The position numbers were made by a program, and so were the translations under genes. A stretch of DNA of 55,845 bases from Conidiobolus incongruus B7586 (lineage: Eukaryota; Entomophthoromycota; Entomophthoromycetes; Entomophthorales; Conidiobolaceae), in contig JNEM01008200.1 in NCBI GenBank assembly GCA_000697335.1, positions 1 to 55,845 of the forward strand, written 5' to 3'. Of the stretch, positions 1 to 12,990 are shown piece by piece; positions within the stretch are counted from its first letter, which is position 1; each line of letters begins with the position of its first letter. The notes beneath the pieces were generated by a model. The model was not told the DNA's origin and searched no databases. It worked only from the letters and a program-made list of their open reading frames with translations.

Positions 1-2254
1 TTGAATAATTAATAATTAATTATTTAAATTCAAGTTTTTGAAAATTTAATTTAATAAATTAAATAATAAAAAATATTTCAATTAATTTTTGGAATAATTA
101 AAAGTAATATATTTAATATCACAAAATTTTTAATTATTCTTCTAATATTTTTTAACAAATTAATAAATATATTCATTTATATTTATAATTAATTATAATA
201 GATTATTTAAACACTAAGTGTATCATAAATTTGTTATTTCAAAAAATTATTTTCAATAATATTACTAAACTTTATTATTTTTGTTAAAGTGAAAATATTA
301 TTTAATGATATTAAAATATTAAGAAATGCTATATATATCCATTAAGCTTTTAGTATATATATTAATCATATCAATTCAAAACTCTAATTATTATTAAAAT
401 TTGTAATTTGTATATATTGACAAAAAAATAATATAAATTATAATATTATTATAATCACTTTATAAAAATATTATGAGATATTTATTTTTATTAATAATCA
501 TTATATATTATGTTATTTATTAATATTTAAAATTAATATTTGTTAAATATATTAGATTTTATAGAATTTGATAGAATTTTTTTTGAATTATCAACAGTAA
601 ATAACGAATAGGTAAATATTTCAGTAATTAATACCCGATAAATATATTAATAATCATAAACACTTTAAAACTGAAAATGTATACATATTGAAGCTATGAT
701 ATATCATACTATTCCTCTCTTTATTCATATTGATATAAAAAATAAATATATCCTGAATGACAAAAAGTTTGGAAAAAAAGGCATATATTAATTAAAATTA
801 ATTATAATAACTGAATAATAAATTATTTTAAATTTTCTCTACATTATTTACAATGAAAAAAAATAACAATTTTCAGTTATTTTAAAACATAACTATTAGC
901 AATAAAATTCTAATATGATGGTATTGATAATGTATTTTCAGTTGCGTTAAATGATAAGCATTAGACAAAAAATAAATGATCCCGAGTAGCAATACAAAAC
1001 AATAAATATAATTATATTTAAATGGAAATTGTCATCTAATTACATGATTTTTCATTTTGAATTATTTAATTATTTACTCTCAAATTTTAAATTTTTAATT
1101 ATCTAATATTAATTTATGATAATATTGAACAATGAATAGAATTCATTAAATATATTTATAATATGTTGAATATGTGGCTATCAAGGTCATGAGTGTTCTC
1201 ATTAAAAGATGCAATTTGATAAAAATGACAGGTGATTTTGCACATAGGAAATCCTCATTATATACAAAAAGAAACAAATTATTGAAATAAAGAGGGGGGT
1301 CTCTCATTTATTTCTGACTAATACATAGTAATAATTAACCCTAATTTGAATCTTTACGCTTGTTGATCAAAAGATGACTTCCAAAGAATCGAATTCTAAT
1401 ATCAATTTTCACGATACCAAAACCTTTGGAACTGAATACAGTGGAATTTTAAAACATAATAAATATTAATTGATAAAGAAATCTATAAATATTCTGCCAG
1501 ATGGGTATAAAAAATAAATTATTATCTGGGTCAGGAAAAAGAATCATATCATTTTTTATTGATTAATATAAGTAAATAAATAATAATTATAGAAATTAGA
1601 AATATAATTTGACATATTTCATTTCATAATAAGATAGCTAAAATAATAATTTTATTAATACAAAATCATATCAGTTAATAAGATTATATATATAACTTGT
1701 AAATGCAAAATTAATACAACCCAGGTTGAAAAAAATCAAAAATGTTTTACAAATAATAGTTTATATAATATCACTGACCTATGATTTTTTCAATTTTGAA
1801 AACATCCAATTTCAATAAATAGTTACAACATTGAATAAATGCTATTAAGTGATTTGAATCGTGAAAAGTATTAGTATTTAATATACAATTATTAGTCTTT
1901 ATATTTGGTTAATATTACCTCAAAAAATATAATTGATATAATTACCCAAAATAAGCTATATATAGTAACTTAATATTCGAAAAAATGTATCAAAGTGGTA
2001 GACTATAAATGTAGATAATTAAACTAGGAGAAGCAGCTGTTGAAATAGAAACTATATAACGATATAGTTGAGTTACTAAGATATATAATATACCTGTATA
2101 TCTATGATCATGATATATCGATAGCATTATATTGAACTAAATGATATAAAAATACCAATAGCACTAAGAGGAAAAACAAGAGATAAATATTAATTGAATA
2201 TAGTGGGATAGACTGGTAGTAATTTTATTGACTTGAGAGTATAATATACATTGA
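1..2254. other. A+T-rich non-coding stretch
   Basis: No gene can be supported here. Most of the stretch is near-pure A+T. The only less extreme part is about 1170-1480, where a TATA-like run (about 1259-1266) is followed by an ATG at about 1375 opening a 32-codon frame that ends in TAA (begins MTSKESNSN). No splice site or homology makes this a convincing gene; it may be the remnant of a gene start. Confidence 0.4.
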
Positions 2255-2498
2255 CTAATCCTTAGGGTGGCCATTCTGACGCTTGAGACGTAAGTGAGGA
2301 TCGGTTAATAATTTGTGGCCCATAGCGTAAGTAGCTCCTAAAAAAGATATTATAAATATAGAATATAGAATATAGAAGGTATTATATAAACTTACCAACT
2401 AAACCAGAGCCAACGATAACCATTAAAGTAGTTAATTCGGGGTGATGCTTCTTAGCGGCGAGACGAGCACCTCTTTGAATAGCAGCTTTAGCGACCAT
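2255..2498 (-). CDS. NDUFA4/MLRQ (B12D)-family small mitochondrial membrane protein, 61 aa, two exons
   Basis: Exon 1 is 2396-2498 and exon 2 is 2255-2337. The 58-bp intron (2338-2395) has a GTAAGT donor and a TTTTTTAG acceptor and splits a Gly codon in phase 1. The protein begins MVAKAAIQRG. Its core, AKKHHPEL then a hydrophobic segment of about residues 23-41 ending VGATYAMG, then LLTDP and NGHP, lines up with the AKKHPSL..IGTGATGATLY..LFNPD..NNPEP core of animal NDUFA4. Members of this family are single-span inner-membrane proteins linked to respiratory complexes I or IV. This protein stops just after the core, so it lacks the C-terminal tail of animal NDUFA4. The basic, Ala/Arg-rich N-terminus suits mitochondrial import. 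A paralogue with the same intron position lies at 11739-12001. The family call is by eye; which complex it joins is unknown. Confidence 0.72.
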
Positions 2499-3138
2499 AT
2501 TGTTATAATGTTATGAAATTGATTTTTAGAAGATAGATTGATGTGGATTGAAGACCCTTTGAAATCATATTTATAGTTTCAATTATCCCAATTGGGAATG
2601 CATGTGATTGGTATTTGCTATTTGGGGAATGACGTGTTCCAAATGATATGAGGAATTTAATTGATTTTAAAAAAATAATCAATTTCATTGGTTTAAATGT
2701 TTGATGTAATTAATTTGATTGAATAATTTTAATGCAAATATTAATTTGTTTTATTAAATATTAATATTATTGATTGATGGTTTGATTTTAGGTTGATATA
2801 ATGAATGTTAAATTTCTATTCAAAATTAGCTCAATATTAGTAAATTATCATTTTAATATAACATAAGTTTGATATAATTGGTAAATCATTAGAAATTATT
2901 GAATATATAATTTTAATAGCGCAATTAATGATTTTATATTTATATTCTCAATAATATAATATATATTTCGTTATTAAATTTGAAAATTAATTTTTTTGAT
3001 TAAAATAATTGGTAATAAAACCAAAATATGAATATTAATTATTAAATAAAATCTTTTCTAGCAATATTTATTCGAATTGGGCTAGTAAGATGATATGAAG
3101 CATTTATAGTATTGCTAATTTAATTTCTTACTAACATT

Positions 3139-3850
3139 TGTTGGGATACTTTAACCCCCTAGCCCTAAATACTTGTGATATTCTAGAAATTACACAATAT
3201 AAGCCACTTTTTACTATGTTTAAGATATTTAAACTACCTAACTTTCTTATATAAAACTCTTCTATTTTGATTTTTTCTTATATCTTTTATTTACTTTTTT
3301 AGTTTTTTGATATTTTGTATCTTTTTAAGGGATTCCTTCTAATAGGTGAGTTTAACCACCTGTTAAGTGATAATTCTACTAGGGATTACTACAAACATCT
3401 AGAGTGTGATTAATCTAATTAAGATAATTACCTAACTAATGATATTTTGACTTGTTCTTTTATCTCAATACTTTAATTATTTTCAGTTATTTTATATTTC
3501 ATAATTAATAACCCATTCTAATGTAATAGTTAAACCAATATTATTTCTACTTTAAGTTGGTTTTGTTAGTTTATAATTAAAGGATACTTTTTGCTCTCTT
3601 TGTTTTCTTTGTTAGATTATAAACAAATCCCATATCATTCATCGAATCAACTATTTAAGCCCAAAAGTAATAAAGATAGAGAGGAAGTTTTTTCTTTTTG
3701 GATATTTTGCTATAATATCTCAATAGTAAATTCTAAGATATATATAATGCCAATATGCTAAAAAGCAGGATTAATAAGTAATTTATTAAATCATATTTTG
3801 AGCATTTTTCTAATAACAATCTTTATTTACAAAACTTATTATAAACCTTT
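3139..3850. repeat. Dispersed decayed repeat, copy A (longest)
   Basis: The block beginning GGGATACTTTAACCCCCTAG and running through TTCTAGAAATTACACA, TATAAGCCACTTT and CTTCTAATAGG..GAGTTTAACCACCTG recurs at 4310-4570 and 6268-6480. The second half, about 3505-3850 (AATAGTTAAACCAATA, ATAATTAAAGGATACT, GAATCAACTATTTAA, CTAATAACAATCTTTATT), recurs at 21037-21245. Copies differ by many substitutions and small gaps, so the family is old. No terminal repeats, coding domain or target-site duplication could be identified, so its class is unknown. Confidence 0.65.
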
Positions 3851-4309
3851 AATATTTTAAGTCTTTATAATTCTTTTGTTTTTTATATTCTAATTATATA
3901 ATATATTATTTATTATAAAATTTTATAAAAATGATTAAATGATAAAATAGCAAACATAAGAAATATATATTTTCAATTAATATATTTTATTTATTTTGGA
4001 GATTTTATAATATAATAAAAAACTCTTAAGTTTATAATCTCTTGTTTATAATATTAATTTTATATTATAATGAATTAAAAATATACTTATTGAATTTATT
4101 AATTATTAAATAAAATATTATATGATTTTTGCTTTCAATATAAACTAGAAATATTCTTTTTATTATTAATTATTAACTATTGGAATTACCCAAAATATTC
4201 TTATTTTGATTTTTCTAGTAATATGATAAATATGGGATATTCTTTGCTATTTAATTAATTATTTAATAAAAGAAGTTTTGATTAAAAATAAATAAAATTT
4301 TAACTTTGA

Positions 4310-4570
4310 AAGGTAAGGTAATATTAGGGATATTTTAGCTCTTAACTTTAAAAACTTATGATCTTTAAAATTTTATATTATAAGCTATTTATTACTATAT
4401 TTGAGATATTTAAGCCATATAACTTTATTAAATCAACACTCTCTTATATCATTTTAATCAACTTTACTTTTTTATATTTGATTTACCTTTTTAACTTATT
4501 ATTTGATATTCTGTATTCATTTTAAACAATCCTTCTAATAAGTCAGTTTAATCACCTGACTGATTGCTAA
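4310..4570. repeat. Dispersed decayed repeat, copy B
   Basis: Colinear with about 3139-3400 of copy A: AGGGATATTTTAGCTC, TATAAGCTATTTATTACTAT, GAGATATTTAAGCC, and the strongest block CCTTCTAATAAGTCAGTTTA followed by ATCACCTG. It is more diverged than copies A and C are from each other. Similarity ends shortly after the CACCTG block. Confidence 0.55.
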
Positions 4571-6267
4571 AAATTAATATATATTTATATCACAAAATTG
4601 ATGATAAAAATGAAATTAGACTTTGGTAAATATTTAATTCTATAAGACATAAATAATGATTTAATAAAAGAGTCTTATAATAAATCAAAATTTCAATTCA
4701 ACTTAAATTTCTGACTATGAATTAATTAGTATGTAAAATATATTATTAATAAAATTGAATTTCACAAAATATTACATTTTTACCTTTTTATAATCTCTTA
4801 ATACAATATTTTAATCAGAATAATAGCATATATATATATATAATCGAGATATTATCAAAAACAATTATATTATTAAAATTTGAAATTTTTATGATTACAA
4901 ATGATATTAAGAAAGTATTATTATTTGTATTATTGAATTTATTTTATAACAATTCATAATATTATTAGTATTAAAGCCAATATAATTACTATTTAGCAAA
5001 TATTTTTAATATTATACTGTCCTTGATATTCTTTTAATCAATATATCAACTATGTGATGTGTCCAAAAACCGCTGTCAAAGTTTCAGATTTTTCAACCTA
5101 AAGTAATCCAATATTAATTTATTAAATTTTTCAAATATAGAAAATATAGTATTTAGAATAAAGGACTATCTTCATAAATATTCAGTATACCGTGTTATAA
5201 ATATCTTTAGTAAATTGCCTTATCCATCAAGTGAATTCATTAATAAAATATTCATTATTATTGCTTGAAAATAAGGTTATTACTAATTTATTGAAGGTTT
5301 TATTGAACTTCATTTCTGATTTTGAAAACAAAACTTCAAAAAACCTAGCAGAAATTTTTGAACATATAATATATTTTCATATCATTTAAATGAATTTAAT
5401 GTTTCTATAATAGTGGTGAATAAAAAGATTTGAAATAGGGAAATCTAGATAGTAGTTATTTAATTGGGATTATTGGGAATCTGATAGAAACAGTGAAATA
5501 ATTAAATCAGGTAAGATACAAAAAAATATTAAATAGAATTTTGAATATTTGAAACCAGTATATTGTATATACAACCAAAAATATTTTAATTGATAAATAT
5601 TAAGTATATTGATTTTTATGATCCTTAATATTTATTAATGTTATATTACTCTATAATATAAACTCAAATTTCACTCTATTTATACAAATTTACAAAGTTA
5701 TTATTTTTGAAATCAAATTTATTATTAAATAATTATAATTGAGTCGTTGAAATATTATGAAGAGTTCAAAATATATAAATTATTAGATATATATCTATTA
5801 AATTAGTCTTACAAATATTTAAAATATTAAATTAAATGACACAAAATACAATGAATAATATTAATATTTCAAATTAGTGATTGATTTATAAATTAAATTT
5901 AAAAATATATTTAATAGTTATTCTATTAAATAAATAATATTAAAAATTTCTATTTTATTAATATTTAAAATATTAAAAAATTTGAAATATATTTCTGTTA
6001 TTCTTGATAAATTTCTAAAATTATATAATTCACTCATTATAAAGATAAACTTATATATTTTTATACATATCAAATTGGAATTAAAAATGATGCTATTATA
6101 AACATTAAGAAATTTGATTTATTCAATTTTATTGATATATAGTCGCTACAGTTTTGATTATTTCCAACAGCATTTATTCAGAAAATTCAATGATTTAATT
6201 CTAATTATGCTCATTCATCGTTCCAGCAACAATAACTCTGCTTTCAATAATAATCAGGCTTACAAGT

Positions 6268-6480
6268 ATGTTTATATTGGGGATATTTTAACCCCTTGCT
6301 CTAATAACTAGTGATATTCTAGAAATTACACATTATAAGCCACTTTCTACTATGTTCAAGATATTTAAACCACTTGACTTTCTTGAATCAACCTCCTGGT
6401 CTATTATCTTAACTTCACCCTTCTTTATATTTTTCCACCCATTATATAAGCTAATTGCCTTTTATTTATTCCTTTTTATA
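6268..6480. repeat. Dispersed decayed repeat, copy C
   Basis: Very similar to 3139-3250 of copy A over its first 120 bases: GGGATATTTTAACCCC, GTGATATTCTAGAAATTACA, TATAAGCCACTTTCTACTAT, AAGATATTTAAACCAC. Similarity fades after about 6400. It contains two short open frames that have no coding support. Confidence 0.6.
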
Positions 6481-7745
6481 AGTATCTCTGTCTATGTCGA
6501 GATTATGACTGTAACACTTGTCATAAATCAAATCAATACTCATTATTAATTAAAAAATGTAATAAATATATCTATTATTCATGAAAATATTTATAATAAT
6601 AGTAATACAGTAGTAATCAATACATCAAAAAACCACAAACTCAGGGATTATTAAATCAAATTTTTTCATATAGTTTAATTTTAAAAGAAAATTAAACTAG
6701 TGATCGATATATTTAATAGTAATATTTTTTTAACAACGTTATGAATCAATTCCTTTTATAATAGCCGAAATTCCTATAATTAAATAATACTAACTCTATA
6801 TCCATTACATTATTTTAATGAGATTATATTAAATTAAAAATTTGGTAAAAATACTCTCTAAATTAAATACAAGCGTTATTTATAGTTAGTATTTTTGTTC
6901 AAAAAAGTTAAAAAATTAATATATTATTAATATAGTAAATTAGTTAATTTTGCCATATATTTATTTAATTTTATAATTGTTTTCTTTTTATTTAATATTT
7001 TATAATATTCAATTTTAATTCTCTAGTATAATTCCAAAATAAATACCTTGTCAAATTTAGGTAAAATTTTTGCTTTATTTAATATAATATAATTTGAGAT
7101 ACTCAAATATTGAGAATTTAAAACAATTGTTTATATTAATTATCCAAAAAATAATAGTTGATATTACAAATGAGAAAAATATAGATTAATCAATTTTATT
7201 AAAATAAAATCTTATTGAAATTGTAAAAATTTAATAAATAAAAGCTCTGAGTTTAAAATATTAATATATACTAATATGACATATATTATATTATTCATTA
7301 TTTACACTATTTATTAATATCAATGAACATGTTTAATTTACATATATGTATTGATATAAATACTTTTCATAAATAAAAATTTTAACAGCACCTATCTACT
7401 ATTGATTATTTTTGTAAAATTATTTTGCTTATATAATAACTGATATTTAAATGTAATCAGTCAAATATAATAATATCAATTATGATAATTAATATTAATC
7501 AACATTGATGATATTCCTTGCTTTATAAAATTTCATATCAATCACAATTTTGTTATCAAAAAAATAAATCAAATATATATATACGCTCATATTATCTTTA
7601 TTTTTAATTTGAAAAAATTATCAAATATATTATTGATATTTAATTTGAATTGCACAATCTATTACAATTTTAATTCATTATTAGTAGTCAATAAATATTT
7701 TGATCAAAAAATTAATAATCTAAAATTGAACATTTTTGGTTAAAA

Positions 7746-7766
7746 TATTATTATTATTATTATTAT
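7746..7766. repeat. (ATT)n microsatellite
   Basis: Seven ATT/TTA units in a row within A+T-rich intergenic DNA. Confidence 0.8.
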
Positions 7767-8374
7767 AGATACTTTAAATATCTTCAATTATTATAATAGT
7801 GAGTAAATATTTTAACCAATATACTATATCAAATTCTGTCATTTTGATTCCATAAAATTGAAATCTAAGTCTATTTTAAATTTATTACTGTTTGATGGAA
7901 ATGGATTACTAAACATTATTAATATTAAATTATATATTTAAATTATCTAAAATTATCGTACTAAAATTTCAGTGCATTCACTGACTATGGAATAATAACC
8001 ATTTAAAAAATGCGATTATTGAATTTTGAAATGATTTCAAACAATTACATTTTGGATAGAAAAATTTAAACTACAATCTTTTAATCAATTTTAAGGTTAT
8101 ATATATATATATATAACTAGAACCAACATTCATAATAAAAATACTCACAAAAATGACGGAATATCAACCTGAAAACAAACGACTGAATATGGGTAAATAA
8201 TCAATTAAGAAATATACAAATATAATGAAAATTTAAAATCTAATTTTATACCAATAAATTCAAATAAACAAAATTTTATAAAACAATGAAAGAAGTATAT
8301 ATTACTAGTGTTATAAGCTCATTTTAATCCAAATGAAAATACATACATTTGGGAATAAAATGAGTCAAATTGAG

Positions 8375-8392
8375 GGGAATAGTATTATTCCC
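8375..8392. repeat. Short perfect inverted repeat downstream of TPD3
   Basis: GGGAATA, a 4-base spacer GTAT, then TATTCCC, about 55 bp past the stop codon of the PP2A scaffold gene and so probably in its 3' untranslated region. It could form a 7-bp RNA hairpin. No function is known, and chance is possible in this base composition, although the G/C triplets make it stand out. Confidence 0.4.
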
Positions 8393-8447
8393 TATTGGTT
8401 CAATATAAATTTAATACTGAAGCTGTAAATTAATTGGTTTTGAAAAA

Positions 8448-10963
8448 TTATTTAACTAGAGATATGTAAGTTAGTAATTGGATAAACAATTATGTATGAA
8501 TTCAATTTACCTGAGAGAAGTGCACGATGAGCATAGTATTGAACATCTTGATCTTTGTCTTCATTCAATTTAGTTAAAACGGCTACTACTTGACCGTGTA
8601 TCAAGGATTCGATTTCGGGATTCTGTTTGAGGACTGGGACGAGAGCTTCCAAAGATTTGGCAACATTGAAGCGAATATTGGGAATAGGGTCATTCACTAA
8701 GTTGGCAACAGTGGGGAAGATCTGATCTTTAATAACATCGGGTGTGACGGAGGGAGCGAGAGTTGTGATGGCAAAGATAGTGGTCATTCTGTATAAGTAG
8801 TTAGGGTGGCTAGCCATGGCAAGAATCTTGGGAAGAATGGTAGCCTTGGACCATTCAACACCGAAAATTTCAGTGAGCTTCTTGAGATTGAGAGTGGCAG
8901 CTTCACGGATAGCAAATACAGAGTCGCCAAGCCAAGACATGCAAAGATTACCCAACTTTTCGTCAAAGAATTCAACACCCAATTGAGTGGCGAGAAGAGG
9001 AATATATTCGATAATAGCAAGACGGACACGCCATTGCTTATCTTCAGCAAGTTGGATGATAGCAGGGAGTAAAGATTGGGAAAGAAGTTCAACGCCAATA
9101 ATGCGGTTGACAGCTTCGAGATTGGAAATAATATTAAGTCTGACTTCAGGGATTTCATCCTTCAATAACATCATAAACAAAGGCAAAAGATGTTCGATGG
9201 TATCTTCCTTGCCAAAGATAGGGGTCAACCCACTGATATTGTTGGCAACAGCAGTACGAACATGTTGGGATTGGTCACTGACCAGTTCCTTTAAAATATC
9301 TAAGAGATGAACGTGAACATTTTGGGCACCAATTAATTCACCAAATCCAGGGATTTGAGATGCGGCAGAAGTTCTGACTTCAGCTTCATTATCCTTAAGA
9401 AGGTTTTTGTAGTGGGTAATGAGTTCTTGCTCAATCAATTTAGGTCCAGAAACTTTGGCTAACTATATATAAATAGAAGTTAAAGTTGTTAGAAAAAAAT
9501 GACAAAGTAATCTTACATTAGTAAAGTTTTGAGCTACAATATATCTAACTCTCCAAGACTTATCAGTGCATAATTTTTTGATAGTTTCTAATAGTTGGGA
9601 TTCAACTTCATCGTGACCAATAAAATCGGCAACAACTATTAAAGATTCAACAGAAAGTAAGCGAACTGAATCCTATTACAAAGTGAATTACGTTATCACG
9701 TTACAAAATTATAAAAAATTAAAAAATGAATATTACTTGATCATCTTCGACGATTTGATTGATCATTGGCAAACAATCGGAAAATGCGTATTCTTTACCT
9801 AGAACTTGAGCAAAAGTCTATGATTAAGATTAATAAAAATTAGGTAATATTTTTATAAATTAGGTAATGACCTTTAATTCAGTAGCACTAGCTCTTCTAA
9901 CCATAGGAGTATCGTCATGAATAAGACCAGTATATAGCCTATTCAAAAGATAATACTTAGAAAATCAAATGACTTATTTAAAATAAAAAAATTACTTTCT
10001 TAATTGTTCTTGAATAGCTGAATTAACCTTAGGATAACATTGAGAGAAAAGGCCACAGGCACTTACACGACAGTTGAACCAGGGACCGGTAGCAAGGCGT
10101 TGAATTAAAGGAATATAATGTTCTTCGATTTGTTGAGTGGATAAAACCGAGCAAATTTTGTTTAAGGATTCAACAGCCTAAAAATTTTAAAGAATTAATC
10201 ACTGGATGAAATTTGATTATGGATTCAAATTGTTAATAAACTAAATCTATATTTCGAATAGGGAATATTTTTAGTAAACTCGATAGGAATATACTTGTTG
10301 TGATATTGAGAAGTGGGATCTCGTATAATTTGACCATATCTAATAAATAGATATCGACACCACCACAAATGTTACACTGATAAAATTACGATCCTTGATG
10401 AAAATTTCACTCCTTCAAAATATGTGGATGAATATACCATCAACAAAATAATCCTAATATCAATTCCCACATAATTCAATGCAAAATCCCAAATGATTAC
10501 AGATTACAAACCCTCAATAAAAGAGATGAAAAAATTACCTTATTTCTAACAACAGTTTCTTCAACAGAAGAGAGATTTTCCAAACTCTTCAATAAAAGGT
10601 GACTATATTCGGGACCACCGATAAGAGGGGTGAAATTACCTAACTCTTCAGCTAAGACGCATAAAACTTCATCTTCGTCATCAATAGAATCTATATAACA
10701 AAATAAACATGAGTAAAGATTAAAAATAGAAGCTAATAGGTTATACCATCTAAAAAGGGGATTAATTCATTTCTCGTCCTTTCGGGACCAAGGGCCAAAG
10801 CTATGGTAGAAATTCTGCGAATGGAATTTAAACGGAGAGAGAGGTCCTCATGCTTGAGTTCGTCCATCAATACTGCGATAGGGTACAAAGTTTCGTCCAT
10901 ATCGCTGGCATTGTCCAAGTTACTTAATTCGGAGGGGTTGACCTGAGGTAAGGTTGGATCCAT
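8448..10963 (-). CDS. TPD3: Protein phosphatase 2A scaffold (A/PR65) subunit, HEAT-repeat protein, 604 aa, eight exons
   Basis: Structural subunit of PP2A; its HEAT repeats form a horseshoe that holds the catalytic C and regulatory B subunits. Exons: 10747-10963, 10539-10690, 9996-10177, 9872-9938, 9737-9817, 9517-9672, 8511-9462 and 8448-8455. All junctions are GT..AG and keep the frame, giving 604 codons plus TAA; animal PR65 has about 589 residues. Diagnostic stretches shared with animal PR65 include [47 protein letters not shown] and DKSWRVRY. Introns are 54-64 bp except intron 2 (10178-10538, 361 bp). The last coding exon is only 8 nt and supplies Val-Lys-stop; the intron before it carries a CTAAC branch-point-like motif. 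If that intron is kept, the frame runs on into 19 other residues. The start is the first ATG, with no in-frame rival. Recognition is very secure. Confidence 0.95.
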
Positions 10964-11738
10964 TTTATAAATTTATTCAATAACTATACTTTTACAACTT
11001 GAGAGTTTAACAAAGAAAAATAGTTGAATGTAAAGTTTTATGACTTGGATTCTATCTCCTCAATTTTATCTCCCATTGATTACCTCATTCAATCAATTAT
11101 TATAACTGTTTATAAAAATAATCTAACCTTTCTAAATTTTGGATTATATTATCCACTCTCTGAATTATATTCTCATAATATAATAATGCACTTATAAAAT
11201 AAAATTCAAAACTATCTCAAGCATATACTTAATATTTTATTATAATTTACATTAATTATCTAATATAGTTTTAATAATTATTTGATTTGCAAAAATGATA
11301 CTAGGTTTTAATAAAATACAATTTTTTTAATTTAATAAAAGCATTGTAAGGAATTAATGTATCTAATATTAGTTGTTGAACAAGATACAGTTTGGTATCA
11401 TTTTTCCAATATATACCATCAAGTATCATTGTTTATTCATATGTATGTTACATTTAATAAAAAAATCCAAGATTTTAATTGATTTTTTTTTCAGCATTTA
11501 ATATATGCAAAAATATTAAAATTGTATCCATTTTATCAAGAGAATGGTTGAAAAGGTATCAATGCAAATTTTTTTGATAATAACAATAATGTCAACTCCT
11601 AAAAATTATATCGATGAATGGATGTATGTATTCAATGCTAACTATTTTAATTATTAACCAAAATTTAATATTCCAATATTTTATTACAATTTGATAATTA
11701 TAATATTCCAAAAAAAGAATATCAACTCATATATCTAA
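10964..11738. other. Intergenic spacer, TPD3 to NDUFA4-like paralogue
   Basis: Nothing gene-like seen. It must hold the TPD3 promoter near its left end (minus strand); no clear TATA box stands out from the A+T background. Confidence 0.4.
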
Positions 11739-12001
11739 CTAATGCCTAATTTGAGTATCATTCTGGCTACCACCAGATACTTTACTATCTTGAACATTCC
11801 CATTTTGAGGTGTTGATCTCACCTTTCTAGAAACAACATAACTTCCAGCTAAATATTTTTATAAATATATGATATCTATAGTAATTCGATAATTAATTTA
11901 CCTAGCATTGTACCACCAACAATTAAGAATAGAGTAGATAATTCGGGATGGTAGGGCTTGAGTTTGAAAGATTTGGCACGATTGAGATTTTGTTGATTCA
12001 T
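11739..12001 (-). CDS. Second NDUFA4/MLRQ (B12D)-like paralogue, 69 aa, two exons
   Basis: Exon 1 is 11902-12001 and exon 2 is 11739-11848. The 53-bp intron (11849-11901; GTAAAT donor, TTTAG acceptor) is in phase 1 at the position equivalent to the intron of the 2255-2498 gene, inside the hydrophobic segment. The protein begins MNQQNLNRAK. The shared core is YHPELSTLFLIVGG then AGSYVVSRKV. After the membrane segment it diverges: the DP motif of the family is lost and the C-terminus is Gln/Asn/Ser-rich and polar (ends DTQIRH). The same gene structure and the HPEL.TL..IVG motif show common descent with the other copy. It probably sits in the mitochondrial inner membrane, but the altered tail suggests a changed or relaxed role. 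The family assignment rests largely on the paralogue. Confidence 0.65.
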
Positions 12002-12579
12002 TTTAAATCACTTTAAAATTATGTAAAGATACAAATAACAGTTAATATTGAAATGAAGATTTTTAAAGGTATTTATACTACTTTTTCAGGGCCTTTAAGA
12101 TTGATTCTAAAAAATTGAGTTTTACGTCATTTTAGTGTGATGATGTAATTTTTAAACTTGATTTGTTTTGGTTTAATTTGAGATTTTAGAAAATATTCCA
12201 ATCATAATAATAATTTTGATTGTTTAAAAATAATTATAATAATAGATTTAATTAAATATTACAAATATAAAAAATTAGAAATTTAGTTTAATGCTACATA
12301 TATCAAAAATATGTTAAATTTTTCCAGCAATGTCTATAACTTATAATTTATGCAAATTGATATTCAATCAAATTGCAAGAAATGTTATTCAAAATGATGA
12401 AGCGATGATGAAATCTAAAATATTACACTCATGAATCACCTTAATAATATTATGAAATCATTATAAGGTTTGATCAGATATTTCTAAAACATTATGGTTT
12501 AATAAGAATAACACAATAAATAATATCTTTATTATTATCTTTGATAGAATCTGTAAGTTTATAAATATTATTGAATCTT

Positions 12580-12990
12580 CAAAATTGTTTAAATTTTTTT
12601 CTATTGTCTATTGAGAAGTAAACTTGCAAAGCGGATCAAATAGATTTGATATAACGGGCCAAAGGTGGCTAGCGAGATACTTTAAGGGATTTAATTAAAA
12701 TATCAATACGTAGGGCTTAGTTCTTATCGAAATGATCTCAGAGTAAATGTGCGTTCAGTGATGATTTTATAGTGTTATCAGTCCATACAACAATGTATTG
12801 AATCACTAATTATAGCTGTTGCCTCGGGTTTACATTGTACAAGGACTCTCCATGATATTTTATGTGAATTATATTCGAACTAATGACGGATGGTTTAAGT
12901 TAAATGGTGAGAAGACCTTCAGATTCGCGACACTTAATAATATAAGTTAAAATGGGTTGAACGTTAAGCAGTGACCATTTTGAAATTCAA
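12580..12990. other. Unexplained G+C-richer island, probably a gene or transposon relic
   Basis: About 400 bp of markedly more balanced composition in an A+T desert, with scattered codon-like stretches on both strands but no open frame longer than a few dozen codons. Examples on the plus strand read ARYFKGFN and TNDGWFKLNGEKTF in different frames. Such composition here otherwise marks coding DNA, so this is probably a decayed gene. A transposase relic lies 0.85 kb downstream and the two may belong together. No family could be recognised. Confidence 0.45.

Larger units (their letters stand above)
2499..8447. other. Long A+T-rich intergenic region with repeat copies
   Basis: About 6 kb between the NDUFA4-like gene and the PP2A scaffold gene. 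It holds three copies of a decayed dispersed repeat (listed separately), simple A+T repeats, and no reading frame with convincing coding character. The open frames at 6114-6311 and 6352-6549 lie around or inside repeat copy C and have repeat composition, so they are not called as genes. Confidence 0.55.

Noticed and set aside
8784-9310. Three other-frame ORFs inside the PP2A scaffold gene
   Set aside because: Shadows of the large TPD3 exon, which has unmistakable PR65 homology in its own frame.
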